Positions 8,538-18,265 of a stretch of DNA of 35,402 bases are shown one piece after another. Position 1 is the stretch's first letter. The number at the start of each line of letters is the position of its first letter. A program made the position numbers and the translations under genes. The DNA comes from CAZXDS01 sp964639525. GTDB taxonomy: Bacteria > Bacteroidota > Ignavibacteria > Ignavibacteriales > Melioribacteraceae. Below the pieces are notes generated by a model. It was not told the origin of the DNA, ran no database searches, and saw only the letters and a program-made list of their open reading frames with translations. Location of the stretch: the NCBI GenBank assembly GCA_964639525.1, contig CAZXDS010000008.1, forward strand, positions 1 to 35,402, read 5' to 3'.

Positions 8538-9653
8538 TTATAAAAAAGAAAGAATTATATCCGCCGCATTTTCGGCTGAATCTAAATCGCCTAATTTTTC
8601 CTTTACTATTTCAAGGTTATTCTTTATTTCTAAAATTCTCTTGTTATTATCAGTAAAATAATTTTCTATTGTTTTGAATAATTTTGTTTCATTCACATCA
8701 TTTTGAATAAGCTCTTCAACTATTTGTTTTTCCGAAATAATATTAATCATAGCAATATTTTTAATACTAATTAATTTTCGTGCAATGTGATAAGTAAGCG
8801 GATTAGTTTTATATACAACTACAAACGGCAACTGGTGAAGCCCTGCTTCCAATGTTGAAGTACCGGATTTTATAATTCCAAATTTGGAATGCCTCATAAA
8901 ATCGTAACCGTTATCATTAACAATTTTGTAATCGGTTGCATTACTTAAATTTGAATAAAGATTGTTGTTAATATTACTTGCCGATAACACAACGGTTTGG
9001 ATATTATATTTTTGATTGAGTCTAATTGCCGTTTTTATTGTTTCGGGAAAGATTTTTTCAATTTCCTGAACTCGGCTTCCAGGCAGTAATAATAAAATGT
9101 CTTTGCTTTTATCAAGATTATATTTTACAAATAATTCTTCCTTGGATAAATATTTATATTCGTTTAATCTTTTAATCAAAGGATGACCGACAAATTCAGC
9201 GGAAACTCCTTGCCTGTTATAAAACTCTTTTTCAAATGGAAAAACGACAAGCATTTTATTCACTCGTTTTTTAATTTTATTTATTCTATGTTTTCCCCAA
9301 GCCCAAATTTGCGGTGATATATAGTAAATTACTTTTATTCCAATTCGCTTCAATTTTTTTGCAAAATTAAGATTGAAGCCGGGATAGTCAATTAGCACAA
9401 CCGTTTTAATGTTATTCTTTTCAATTACAGTCAATAATTTTTTTTGCACATCTTTGATAAAAGGAATATGTTTAACAACTTCCGCAAACCCGAGAAACGC
9501 CATATCTTTTATGTGAAATTGAATATTCATTCCTGCCGCAGCCATTTTATCTCCACCGATCCCGAAAATTTTCAAATTCTTTTCCTTTTCAAAAAGATTT
9601 TGAATAAGTGCCGAACCGTGTAAATCGCCCGAAATTTCTCCCGCTATTATCAT
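8538..9653 (-). CDS. lpxB: Lipid-A-disaccharide synthase
   Basis: Condenses UDP-diacylglucosamine with lipid X to form the lipid A disaccharide; a peripheral inner-membrane glycosyltransferase (GT19). About 371 residues, as usual. Motifs are IIAGEISGDLHG at the N-terminus, FGIGGDKMAAAGM, IDYPGFNLNFAKKLK, YYISPQIWAWGKHR, FVGHPL, LLPGSRVQEI and SGTSTLEAGL. The frame can also start at a TTG at 9666-9668, five codons upstream. I prefer the ATG at 9651-9653, but neither has a clear Shine-Dalgarno sequence, so the start is uncertain by 15 bases. The product passes to lpxK two genes on. Confidence 0.95.
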   Translation of the reverse strand: MIIAGEISGDLHGSALIQNLFEKEKNLKIFGIGGDKMAAAGMNIQFHIKDMAFLGFAEVVKHIPFIKDVQKKLLTVIEKNNIKTVVLIDYPGFNLNFAKKLKRIGIKVIYYISPQIWAWGKHRINKIKKRVNKMLVVFPFEKEFYNRQGVSAEFVGHPLIKRLNEYKYLSKEELFVKYNLDKSKDILLLLPGSRVQEIEKIFPETIKTAIRLNQKYNIQTVVLSASNINNNLYSNLSNATDYKIVNDNGYDFMRHSKFGIIKSGTSTLEAGLHQLPFVVVYKTNPLTYHIARKLISIKNIAMINIISEKQIVEELIQNDVNETKLFKTIENYFTDNNKRILEIKNNLEIVKEKLGDLDSAENAADIILSFL

Positions 9654-9705
9654 TAAATTATTATTCAATATTTAAGCAACCAATGTTCAAACAAATAAAT
9701 TTGTA

Positions 9706-11025
9706 CTAATTTGTAATTTTACTTTTTGGAAGTACAATCAATAAAATAATACTACCAATTATTGCCGCGAGAAAAGACCCGCCGAGAATTCCAATTTTTG
9801 CAGCATCAAGCAAACTGCTATCCAACGCAAGACCGGAAATAAATAAAGCCATCGTGAAGCCAATTCCCGCAAGAATGCCCCCGCCAATTATTGCACCCCA
9901 ACTCACATTTTCAGGAAGTTTTGATATCTTGGTTTTTACAGAAATATAACTAAAAAGGGTAATACCAATTGGTTTACCCAACAAAAGACCTGCTATAACG
10001 GCAATGGCAATAGGATTTGAAAAATCCTTAAATGAAAAAGCAACACCGGCGTTTGATAAAGCAAAAATCGGCATAATAAAAAATCCTACCCAAGGATGAA
10101 GTCCTGTTTCAAATCTTTCAAGCGGCGAAATACTTATTCTTGCAGCTTTCTCAACATCTTTAAGCATTTTGAAACGTTGGGATTTGGAATGCCAACCTTC
10201 ACCTCTTAAATAACCAAGTGAATTTTGAACGATTTCACCCAATTTATTTTCACTTAAGGGAGGTTTAATTGGCGTTAACAATCCAATGATTACGCCTGCA
10301 ATTGTTGCGTGAATTCCGGATTTGTAAATAAAATACCAAACTAATGCCGCAATGAATATATATATTATCGAATTCCTAATCCCCGCTTTAATTGAAAGGA
10401 GAAAAACCCCAATAAATACTGCAGCATATAGCAAAGAATATAAATCAATGTTTCCTGAATAGCCAATTGCTATAACAAGAATTGCCCCGATATCATCTGC
10501 AATTGCAAGAGACAATAAAAATACTCTAAGTCCGTTTGGAATTCGTTTCCCAATTACCGCAATTATTCCAACAACAAATGCAATATCTGTTGCCATCGGA
10601 ATTCCCCAGCCGTTTACGCCAGGTTGTCCGGTTTGAAAAAACAAATAAATTGCAGCAGGCACCAACATTCCGCCAATTGCTCCAAAAATTGGAAGCGAAG
10701 CCTTTTGCCAAGTGTTTAATTCACCAATCACCATTTCGCGTTTAACTTCAAGTCCGACAACAAAGAAAAAGATTGCCATTAATAAATCGTTTATCCAATG
10801 GTGTAAAGACATTTTGAGAATAAAACTACCGAATTGAATTCCTACAATTTGCTCCCAAAAGTGATGGAATGATTCGCCGGCAGAAGAATTGGCAATTATT
10901 AGAGCAACTATGGCAGAAAGCAAAAGAAAAATTCCACTTGCAGACTCAATATGTAAAAATTTTACTATTGGAGAAATGACTGCATCAATTGGTTGATTTG
11001 GTATGTTTGATTTTTCTTTTGACAT
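9706..11025 (-). CDS. nhaA: Na+/H+ antiporter NhaA
   Basis: Multi-pass inner-membrane antiporter exporting Na+ or Li+ for protons. The C-terminal half is as conserved as the N-terminal half, giving roughly 440 residues, somewhat longer than the E. coli protein. The ion-binding aspartates are present in MATDIAFVVG and IADDIGAILV (equivalents of Asp133 and Asp163/164). Other family stretches are FFFVVGLEVKREMVIGEL, FALSNAGVAF and LLGKPIGI. I use the ATG at 11023-11025. A TTG four codons upstream (11035-11037) is also possible, directly after the preceding stop. Neither start has a clear Shine-Dalgarno sequence. Confidence 0.95.
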   Translation of the reverse strand: MSKEKSNIPNQPIDAVISPIVKFLHIESASGIFLLLSAIVALIIANSSAGESFHHFWEQIVGIQFGSFILKMSLHHWINDLLMAIFFFVVGLEVKREMVIGELNTWQKASLPIFGAIGGMLVPAAIYLFFQTGQPGVNGWGIPMATDIAFVVGIIAVIGKRIPNGLRVFLLSLAIADDIGAILVIAIGYSGNIDLYSLLYAAVFIGVFLLSIKAGIRNSIIYIFIAALVWYFIYKSGIHATIAGVIIGLLTPIKPPLSENKLGEIVQNSLGYLRGEGWHSKSQRFKMLKDVEKAARISISPLERFETGLHPWVGFFIMPIFALSNAGVAFSFKDFSNPIAIAVIAGLLLGKPIGITLFSYISVKTKISKLPENVSWGAIIGGGILAGIGFTMALFISGLALDSSLLDAAKIGILGGSFLAAIIGSIILLIVLPKSKITN

Positions 11026-11037
11026 AGGGTTTTGCAA

Positions 11038-11628
11038 TTAAGCAAATGTTTTTAAAATAAATAATACAATTAGAATTAATGTTACAATTGTGATTGCTTG
11101 TAATGTCCTTTTTTCAGATCGTAACCCTGCCTTAAAATTTAATTCCGGCTGCTCTGAATTTTCACTCTTGTAGCTTTTTAAACTTGGAATTAATCGCGGA
11201 ACATTTTTTACGTATTCTTCATATTCCTTCCCGAATGTTTGGCGAAGATATCCTTCTTCGCCTTTGATAATAACATCATATTGAAAAAGAAAAAATATTA
11301 ATGCGATAATTTGAAGATAGGGAAACAGCGACCACGACATAATTCCAATGCCGACATATATTAAAATATTACCAAAATACAGCGGATTTCGTAAATATGA
11401 AAAAGCTCCGCGCGTAACAAGATAAGTTCCGCCGACAGTTCCGGTTGTGCGAGTTTCACTTCCTGCATAAACAACTCCCCAAAATCTAAAAAGCTCTCCG
11501 ATTGCTACAATTAAAAATCCGCCGATTAAACTTTCGGCAGTTGCTTTTTGAAAAATTACCATCACTAACAAAAACGGTATCGGCGTATAACTTCTATACT
11601 TAAAAATATTTTCAGTAAATTTTCCCAT
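11038..11628 (-). CDS. PEMT/isoprenylcysteine methyltransferase-family membrane protein
   Basis: A 196-residue membrane protein with about five hydrophobic segments. Two stretches identify the isoprenylcysteine carboxyl methyltransferase / phospholipid methyltransferase superfamily: FSYLRNPLYFGNILIYVG (the SAM-binding region with the RNPLY motif) and GEEGYLRQTFGKEYEEY followed by VPRLIP. It presumably methylates a lipid or small molecule at the inner membrane using S-adenosylmethionine. The substrate cannot be told from sequence, since bacterial members are mostly uncharacterised. An extra C-terminal hydrophobic helix (about 178-195) follows a charged linker, beyond the core family fold. It lies just upstream of nhaA. 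Confidence 0.85.
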   Translation of the reverse strand: MGKFTENIFKYRSYTPIPFLLVMVIFQKATAESLIGGFLIVAIGELFRFWGVVYAGSETRTTGTVGGTYLVTRGAFSYLRNPLYFGNILIYVGIGIMSWSLFPYLQIIALIFFLFQYDVIIKGEEGYLRQTFGKEYEEYVKNVPRLIPSLKSYKSENSEQPELNFKAGLRSEKRTLQAITIVTLILIVLFILKTFA

Positions 11629-11669
11629 GTTTTATTTTAGTTCCCATCTGCCAACAGCAGATTTTAATT

Positions 11670-11691
11670 ATCAATTGTCAATTGTCAATTA
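11670..11691. repeat. Short tandem repeat of CAATTGT
   Basis: Nearly three copies of a seven-base unit (CAATTGT) fill the 66-base space between the HAD phosphatase stop and the methyltransferase start. The unit contains the palindrome CAATTG, so the array can also fold. It looks like a simple-sequence tract; no function is evident. Confidence 0.5.
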
Positions 11692-11694
11692 CCA

Positions 11695-12414
11695 TCACCC
11701 TTGTATGTAAACAGCTTTTCTTTTCAGTTCAGCTTGATGACTTTTCTTAACTTTCTTTTTTGTTCTTAGTTTTTCAATTCCTCTTATCACATCTTTTAAT
11801 GTCGAAAATGGCGAGTATGAAATTCTATTTTTTTCTAAATATTTCAGTAAGGATTTTTTAGCAAATATGTAATCGCAGTATTGGGCAGGACATGTATCGG
11901 AAAAACCGTCACCAATGTAGATTGATATTTCCTCATCGCTGCTGTTGGAAATTACATGATTGCGTTTGCAATTTGCACAGAGTTCGCATTCTTCGTCTCC
12001 AAAAGGGAAAGTAGGAATCAGCGTTCCATTTTCAATTGTAACAGAATTGGAAAAAGTCGGCAAATTTTGAAAATTCGTCCGGCTCATTATGCGAGTAATA
12101 TAATAGTCCAATCCATCACTCAATATTGTGATTTCAAAATTATTTTTGTTGCAATAATCAACGAACTCTTCAAAATAATCGTCAATTTCAAACGCATCAA
12201 TAAATTTATCAAAATTTTTAATATTTAAATCTTGAACAGTATTGCAAAGCAAAAGCCACACTTCTGATGAAGTAATTTCACCATCTATCCATCTGTGAAT
12301 AATTTCGTATGCTTTCTTTGAATCGCCGAATTTTAAAAATATTTCTTCGCCAACGTCTCTTTTAGTAATCGTTCCGTCAAAATCAATAAATATTTTAAAT
12401 TTTATATCGTTCAT
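11695..12414 (-). CDS. HAD-superfamily phosphatase, MtnX/phosphoserine-phosphatase-like
   Basis: Cytoplasmic phosphatase of 239 residues. HAD motif I is IDFDGTIT (nucleophile Asp about 12), motif II is the Ser of ILSDGLDYY, and motif IV is YIGDGFSDTCPA. The domain layout matches HAD-IB enzymes such as MtnX (methionine salvage) and phosphoserine phosphatase-like proteins. A Cys-rich insert, CELCANC, sits in the second half, and related MtnX-like proteins carry similar Cys pairs; it may bind metal. The C-terminal 25 residues are strongly basic (KKKVKK and on). No other methionine-salvage gene is nearby, so the substrate is unknown. It begins eight bases after the smc stop and is probably co-transcribed with it. 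Confidence 0.8.
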   Translation of the reverse strand: MNDIKFKIFIDFDGTITKRDVGEEIFLKFGDSKKAYEIIHRWIDGEITSSEVWLLLCNTVQDLNIKNFDKFIDAFEIDDYFEEFVDYCNKNNFEITILSDGLDYYITRIMSRTNFQNLPTFSNSVTIENGTLIPTFPFGDEECELCANCKRNHVISNSSDEEISIYIGDGFSDTCPAQYCDYIFAKKSLLKYLEKNRISYSPFSTLKDVIRGIEKLRTKKKVKKSHQAELKRKAVYIQG

Positions 12415-12422
12415 CTTCGCGC

Positions 12423-15400
12423 CTAATTTACCGGAAGCTCATCATTAAATTGCACGGCAGCAAGTTTGGAAATCCCTTCTTCCTGCATAGTTACGCCGTA
12501 CATAATTTCGGCAGCTTCCATTGTTAGTTTGTTGTGCGTTACCAGAACAAACTGAGTATTGCTGCTGAACTCGGAAATTAATTTGGTAAAACGTGCAATA
12601 TTACTATCATCTAATGGAGCGTCAACTTCATCAAGAATACAAAATGGACTTGGTTTCACAAGGTAAATTGCAAATAAAAGAGCAGTTGCCGTAAGTGTTT
12701 TTTCTCCTCCTGAAAGTAATTCAATTGAAGTAGGACGTTTACCCTTTGGCTTTGCCATAATTTGAATTTTAGCTTCGAGGGGATCTTTATCTTCTTCCAA
12801 TTTTAAGTCGGCTTCGTCATTTTCGTCAAACAAAGTCTGGAATGTTTTTATAAAATTAACTCGAATCTGCTCAAAAGTTTCAAGGAATAAATCTTGTGCT
12901 GTTTCGTTAATTTCCGAAATTGTTTGAACTACATCTTTTTCCGATTGAACAAGATCATCACGCTGTTGATGCAAAAAATCCATTCGTTCTTTTTCTTCTT
13001 CGAACTCGGCATATGCAAGTAAATTTATTGGTCCCAAATTTTTCAGTTGAGTTTTTAATCTGTGAACTTCTTCTGTTGTTTCTTCAAAGTTAAAATGTTC
13101 AAAATCATTATATTCTTTTAATTCAAGTTCAACCGAGTATTCTTCCAATACACGCTCAACAAGATTTTCCAAGCGAATTTTAATCTCGTTTATGTTAATG
13201 CCAAGGTTGTAAATTTTGTCTGAAATTTGCTCTCGTTCAACTCTGTATTTCTTCAATTCATTTTCGTAAACGGATGCTTCATTTTTTATTTCATTCAGTT
13301 TATTCTCAATTTCGTTCTTCTCATTTATAAATGACTGTCGTTCACCGGAAATTATATCATACTCAATCTCGGTTTCTTCAATAATTGATTTTACGGAAAT
13401 AATCTCTTCGGAAGTTTTTTCAATATCTGATTTCCGCTTTGCAATTGTTTGTTTAGTAATTTCCTTATTCTGTTCAGCACGGGAAATTGCATTTTGTGAG
13501 TTTTGAATTTTACCTTTTGAACGTTCAATTTCCAAAAGCATTTGATTAAGTTTGCTTTGGGCAGAGTTGAATTCTTCTTCTGAAAATTTTACTGCATCTT
13601 CTAACAATGTTTCTTCGGCTTTCAGGGTTTCCTTTTTTGCGTTACTAATGGAAATTTCTTTTTCAAGTTCTTCAATTTCGCCGGAAAGTTTGCTTTGCTC
13701 AACAGCAAGTTTTTGAATCTCAACTTGAATATTATCAATTTCTTCCGAGGCCTTATCTCGCTCAAATTCAAACTGAGAAAACTGCTTTTCAATATTTGTT
13801 AAATCATTCTGTAATAATTTACCCTTCTCCGAAATCACTTTTAAATCAATTGAAGATAAATTATCTTCCGTTGTATTTATTTCTTTTTGAATATCTGAAA
13901 GTTTTGTCTCAATTTGCGGAAGTTCATTTTTCAAATTTTCAATTAATTTTTTTCGCCCGAAAAGTGTTTCATCTGATTTGGGAAGAGAACCACCTTCCGC
14001 AATTCCGTTAGTTGTAATCATATCTCCATTGAGTGCCGCAAAATTAAACTCAGAAAACTTTGAATGCAGTTCAATTGCATCAAGCAAATTTTCAACAATA
14101 ACCGTATTAGAGAGTGCTTTTTCAAAGTAAGGTTTCCACTTTCCATCAGATTCAACAAATGCTGCTGCCCAATTTATAAACTTTGGATGTTTTTCAAGTC
14201 TTTTTCTTTTTCGTTTTAGCTGAAACACATTTAATCTTTCAATAAACGACAACTTATTGTTTCTCCGGTCATCAAGCAAATAAAATGAGGCTTTACCGAG
14301 TTCGTTTTTTTTAAGATAATCAACAGCTGTGTTAAGGTCGGAAATTGTTTCTATTAAAACATTGTTTAATACGGATTTTAACGCCGCCTCGAGAGCAAAA
14401 CGATATTTATCTTCGGTGTTTCCAACATCTGCAAACAAAGCTTTTTCACCTTCTGTCCAGCCCTCACTTTCAATCAGTGCTTTTGAGCCGTTTGAAATTC
14501 CCTCGAGGTTAGTAATTAAAGTTTGAAGGAATTCAATTTTGCTTGTTAAACTATTTAGATAACCTCTCTGCTCTAACTCGTCATCTCGTAATTTGTTCAG
14601 CTTCCTTTCCAGATTTTCTTTAAATAAAAGCTGTTCCGCATAAAGCGATTCGGATTCGTCAAATTTTATTTGAGTACTATTTTTTTCAGTTTCGAGGTCT
14701 TCCAAAAATCCAACGGTTTTTGCAATTCGATTCGTAAGCTCCTGAATTTTATTGTTGAGACTTTCGCTTCGTTTTCTGCTTGCAGAAAATTGCTGTTGGT
14801 AATTATTTAACTTTGTTTCTTTCTGATTAACATCTTTAAAAGTTTCTACAATATTATTGCTAAATGATTTTAATTCTTCGCGTGCGTTTATCAGAGTCGA
14901 TTTTTTGCTTTCAACTGTATTTGCGAGTTTGTCAACAAGTGTTTCATTTTTTTCAAGTTCTATATTAAATTGAATTAACTTTTCGGAATTATCAGTTATT
15001 GAAAATTCAATTTCCTCTATTTGATCGGTTAAATCTTCTAATTCCCGTTCAAATTGTTCAATATTATTTTCAAAGGCTTTCAAACGCTCTTCGGCAACAG
15101 AAATATTTTTTTGAGAAGTGTGCAGGTTATTTGTTATTTCAGAAATGCTCTGTAGTTTATCTCTAAGTTCTTTTTCAATTCCATTAATTTTTTCTCTGTA
15201 AACAATTAACTCGTTTTCGGTTTTTCTTATACCATCATCAATTTCAACTTTTCTGACGTTGAGAACAGACTTTTCATCCACATATTTTTTTTGACCTAAC
15301 GTAAATTTTGCAAACTCACGTTCTGAAAGGTCAATATCCTTTTCTCGTAGAATGGACTGCATTTTGTTATGCTTATCAGCTTTTTTTGCCTGCCGTTCTA

Positions 15401-16013
15401 ATGAATTTACCTTCTTATCAACCTCGGAAACAATATCGTTTACGCGGGTTAAATCAGTCTTTACATCTTCAAGTTTTTTGAGTGCAAGTCTTCTTCTTAA
15501 TTTATATTTATTTACACCGGCAGCTTCTTCAAACATTTTGCGTCTTTCGTCGGTGTTTGTGTTTAAAATTGATTCAACCATTTTTAATTCAATAACGGAA
15601 TATGCGTTTGTAGCCATTCCGGTATCCATAAAAAGGTTTGTAATATCTTTTAATCTGCACACATTTTTGTTCAGCAAATATTCACTTTCACCGGAACGGA
15701 AAATTCTTCTTGTAATAGTAACTTCAGTATAGTCAGTCGGAAGTACATTATCGTCATTTACAATTGTAAGCGATACTTCAGACATTCCCATCGGCTTCTT
15801 ATCTTTAGTACCGTTAAAAATGACATTTTCCATTTTATCGCTTCTGAGAGTTTTGCTTTTTTGTTCGCCAAGGCACCATCTGATTGCATCAACAATGTTA
15901 GTTTTTCCGCATCCATTCGGTCCTACAATCCCTGTAATTCCTTTATTAAATATTATTGTAGTTTTGTTAGCAAAAGATTTAAATCCGAATATTTCAAGTT
16001 TAGATAAATACAA
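12423..16013 (-). CDS. smc: Chromosome segregation protein SMC
   Basis: Core ATPase of the bacterial condensin that loops and organises the chromosome with ScpA and ScpB (not in this window). The 1196 residues are the normal length. The N-terminal ATPase half has the P-loop GPNGCGKT at 31-38. A long coiled coil runs to about 500, a hinge occupies roughly 510-665 (FADVGNTEDKYRFALEAAL), and a second coiled coil runs to about 1020. The C-terminal ATPase half has the signature LSGGEKTLTATALLFAIY (about 1100) and Walker B CILDEVDAPLDD. The start is a TTG at 16011-16013; MYLSKLEIFGFKSF aligns with the usual SMC N-terminus, which supports it. The GH2-like gene ends 15 bases upstream. Confidence 0.97.
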   Translation of the reverse strand: MYLSKLEIFGFKSFANKTTIIFNKGITGIVGPNGCGKTNIVDAIRWCLGEQKSKTLRSDKMENVIFNGTKDKKPMGMSEVSLTIVNDDNVLPTDYTEVTITRRIFRSGESEYLLNKNVCRLKDITNLFMDTGMATNAYSVIELKMVESILNTNTDERRKMFEEAAGVNKYKLRRRLALKKLEDVKTDLTRVNDIVSEVDKKVNSLERQAKKADKHNKMQSILREKDIDLSEREFAKFTLGQKKYVDEKSVLNVRKVEIDDGIRKTENELIVYREKINGIEKELRDKLQSISEITNNLHTSQKNISVAEERLKAFENNIEQFERELEDLTDQIEEIEFSITDNSEKLIQFNIELEKNETLVDKLANTVESKKSTLINAREELKSFSNNIVETFKDVNQKETKLNNYQQQFSASRKRSESLNNKIQELTNRIAKTVGFLEDLETEKNSTQIKFDESESLYAEQLLFKENLERKLNKLRDDELEQRGYLNSLTSKIEFLQTLITNLEGISNGSKALIESEGWTEGEKALFADVGNTEDKYRFALEAALKSVLNNVLIETISDLNTAVDYLKKNELGKASFYLLDDRRNNKLSFIERLNVFQLKRKRKRLEKHPKFINWAAAFVESDGKWKPYFEKALSNTVIVENLLDAIELHSKFSEFNFAALNGDMITTNGIAEGGSLPKSDETLFGRKKLIENLKNELPQIETKLSDIQKEINTTEDNLSSIDLKVISEKGKLLQNDLTNIEKQFSQFEFERDKASEEIDNIQVEIQKLAVEQSKLSGEIEELEKEISISNAKKETLKAEETLLEDAVKFSEEEFNSAQSKLNQMLLEIERSKGKIQNSQNAISRAEQNKEITKQTIAKRKSDIEKTSEEIISVKSIIEETEIEYDIISGERQSFINEKNEIENKLNEIKNEASVYENELKKYRVEREQISDKIYNLGININEIKIRLENLVERVLEEYSVELELKEYNDFEHFNFEETTEEVHRLKTQLKNLGPINLLAYAEFEEEKERMDFLHQQRDDLVQSEKDVVQTISEINETAQDLFLETFEQIRVNFIKTFQTLFDENDEADLKLEEDKDPLEAKIQIMAKPKGKRPTSIELLSGGEKTLTATALLFAIYLVKPSPFCILDEVDAPLDDSNIARFTKLISEFSSNTQFVLVTHNKLTMEAAEIMYGVTMQEEGISKLAAVQFNDELPVN

Positions 16014-16028
16014 TTTATTTCCCTTAGT

Positions 16029-18106
16029 CTATAAAAACTGATATTGCTTAAATGATGAAATTAAGTAGTAGATTGTTGAATCGTTCAGTTGGAAATACAG
16101 AATTACAACTCCAAATACTACTATAAAAAGAGAAAACGCATAAAAATATACCGTTGATAAGCGAATGTCGAATATTACATAAACACCTTTCAAAACTCTT
16201 TGTCCCAGCCACAATAAATAAACGAAAATGAATATGTAAAGAAAAATATTCCCAACTTCAGCAAGCAGCAAACGATGAAGCACTAATTCCAACGGAAGTA
16301 ATAATGCCAATGGAAGCAAAGCCCAAACAACAGTAAAAAAAATACTCGTTGTAAGAACGCGAATTTTAATAAAAAGTGAAAATAGCTTTATAACCGCCGT
16401 ATGAAGAAAAATCAAACCGACCGAAAAAGCAAATAGATAAAAGAATGATTGCAGCGGATGCCACGCGAGATAACTGACTGTTGTTAAAAGCCAATGGCAA
16501 TTGAAAGAGAGTAATATCTTTTCAAGTAGAATGTTATTTTTTAAATAGGTTAAAAGAATTGTTAAAAGAAGAGAAAACATTCCCGAAAGCGTAAACATGA
16601 GAATTGTAGTGTGAATCCCTGATAAAATTCTTAAATCTCGAATATCAGCAAAAAAATTATACGACCGAAGTAATGCGCGAGAAGCATCTTCTCTAAATTT
16701 TCTTTTTGAGTTGATTAACATAGCCATTATAATTGAAAGGATAACGGAAATAATAATAAACAAAAATGGCGACCTGTCTTTTTTTGCTCCTATTGGAATT
16801 GTGATTTTTTGTTTATTCAGTAGTTTCGACTGAATTAAATTGAAAGAAATTCTGTCTGTTTTCCCTGATTCACCAAGTATCCCGATTCTATACAGATTGT
16901 TGCTTGTGTATCCTGTAAAAAGGGAATTAAAATCACCACGGAAATCGAACATGGAATTAATAACAAAACCTGCAATATGGTTGGTTGCGGCAAAGTTTAT
17001 TACATTTTCAAAATACTTCGCTTGACCTTCAAAGGAAAACTTATTTAAGTAACCGTTTGTATTGCCTTTGTAAGTAGGATATGTAACTTCACTAATAAAA
17101 ATGTTTTTCTGACCCAAATTTTTTGCAGCGGAAATAAATAAAGATTTTTCGTTTTGAATTGGAGTCGCCAAAAGTTCAATTCCATACAAATCAACATTGT
17201 CAATTGGATTCGTAGGAAATTTTAAGAATGAGGCATAAGTGATTTTATTTGATTTGGATTTTAAGTAAGCTCCTAATTCTTTCAAAAATTGCAAATCGCT
17301 TTGTTCATTTGGTATGAACGAACTGCCAAGTCCAAAACTTAAAATATTATTAAATTTTTCATAGGCATTAAGCATGGCGGATGTTAGTGCTTTAGCTCTA
17401 TCAAAATAACTTGGGTTGCTTAAAATTTGTTTGGGAATGGAATTTATTGGGAGTTCAATTTGAGCAAAAAGTCCCAATTGTTCACAAACGTTTAATGCAA
17501 AAGAACTCGGCAATTCCTTTGCAAAACGAACAGTGTTAAACCCGGCTTTCTTAATTGTTTTTAAATCCGTAGCTAATCTATCATAGTTTATTAAACCGCC
17601 GTTTTCGCCGAAGGAAAAATAATATGTTGTTCCTTTAATTGTAAAAGGGTTACCATTAACAAAAATGCCTTTAGCAGAATACTGAACATCTACAAAACCA
17701 ATTCGTTTTACTGTTACGTCAAGCAGACGATTATTAACGTAATAACNNNNNNNNNNNNNNNNNNNNNNNNNNNNNNNNNNNNNNNNNNNNNNNNNNNNNN
17801 NNNNNNNNNNNNNNNNNNNNNNNNNNNNNNNNNNNNNNNNNNNNNNGTTTTAAATTCAAGTTCGTCAAATCCCACAAAGGAGGCTAAGGAAGTAATAGAA
17901 ATAGCTTTATCCGGTTCGTCTTCCGGATATACCATCCAATCATTGTTTAATGCAATTACTTTTCGTGTTTGGGTAATATCAAAAAGCTCAGGAGCAGTTT
18001 CTAACGGAAACAAAATATCCGCTTCTTTAACCTTGATTTGACCAAAAAAAGAAGAAGAAAATAAAACGAAAAATATGAAGAAAAATCCGAAAAAGTTTTT
18101 TATCAT
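16029..18106 (-). CDS. GH2-like protein with C-terminal polytopic membrane domain, interrupted by assembly gap
   Basis: One gene broken by the 100-N gap. The 5' part (18106 to 17847) encodes a signal peptide (MIKNFFGFFFIFFVLFSSSFFGQ) and a segment like the N-terminal domain of GH2 beta-galactosidases (ALNNDWMVYPEDEPDKA). After the gap the open frame runs from 17746 without a stop: GFVDVQYSAKGIFVNGNPF, then KKAGFNTVRFAKE, both typical of the GH2 TIM barrel. ISEVTYP matches the nucleophile region, and LYRIGILGESGKTDRISFNLI the barrel end. The usual W-x-x-G-N-E acid/base site reads FGLGSS, so catalysis is doubtful. About 245 C-terminal residues hold some six membrane helices. The two parts are out of register across the drawn gap because 100 N is arbitrary. 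A TTG at 17511-17513 is an internal codon, not a start. Confidence 0.75.
17747..17846. other. Scaffold gap (100 N)
   Basis: Exactly 100 undefined bases, the conventional filler for a gap of unknown length. Coding sequence on both sides belongs to the same GH2-like gene, so the missing sequence probably encodes its N-terminal beta-sandwich domains, several hundred bases in a typical GH2 protein. Reading frames drawn across the N run are not meaningful. Confidence 0.95.
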
Positions 18107-18136
18107 TGCTTATAAAAATTTTTAATACAAAAGATA

Positions 18137-18167
18137 CAAATATACTAACAAAACGAGGCGAAAGCAA
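18137..18167 (-). promoter_or_regulatory. Possible Bacteroidetes-type promoter for the GH2-like gene and smc
   Basis: On the minus strand TATATTTG (18137-18144) matches the Bacteroidetes -7 consensus TAnnTTTG. TTGC (18164-18167) lies exactly 19 bases upstream, the usual distance to the -33 TTG element. It is 30 bases upstream of the GH2-like start. The motif is short and the region AT-rich, so a chance match is possible. Confidence 0.3.
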
Positions 18168-18265
18168 CGAAAAAATTCATATTGTATTGAGCTAACTTAT
18201 TATTATTAAGTGAGTTATGATTATTTTGCGGAATCTCTATTCAAATCAAGAATTGAATAACAATT

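Noticed and set aside
15352..15732. 126-codon plus-strand frame inside smc
   Set aside because: Antisense shadow of the smc coding sequence; no domain, no ribosome site.
17714..18106. A 130-codon frame spanning the N run
   Set aside because: It crosses the artificial gap out of phase; the real continuation of the gene beyond the gap is in another frame that leads into the GH2-like barrel.
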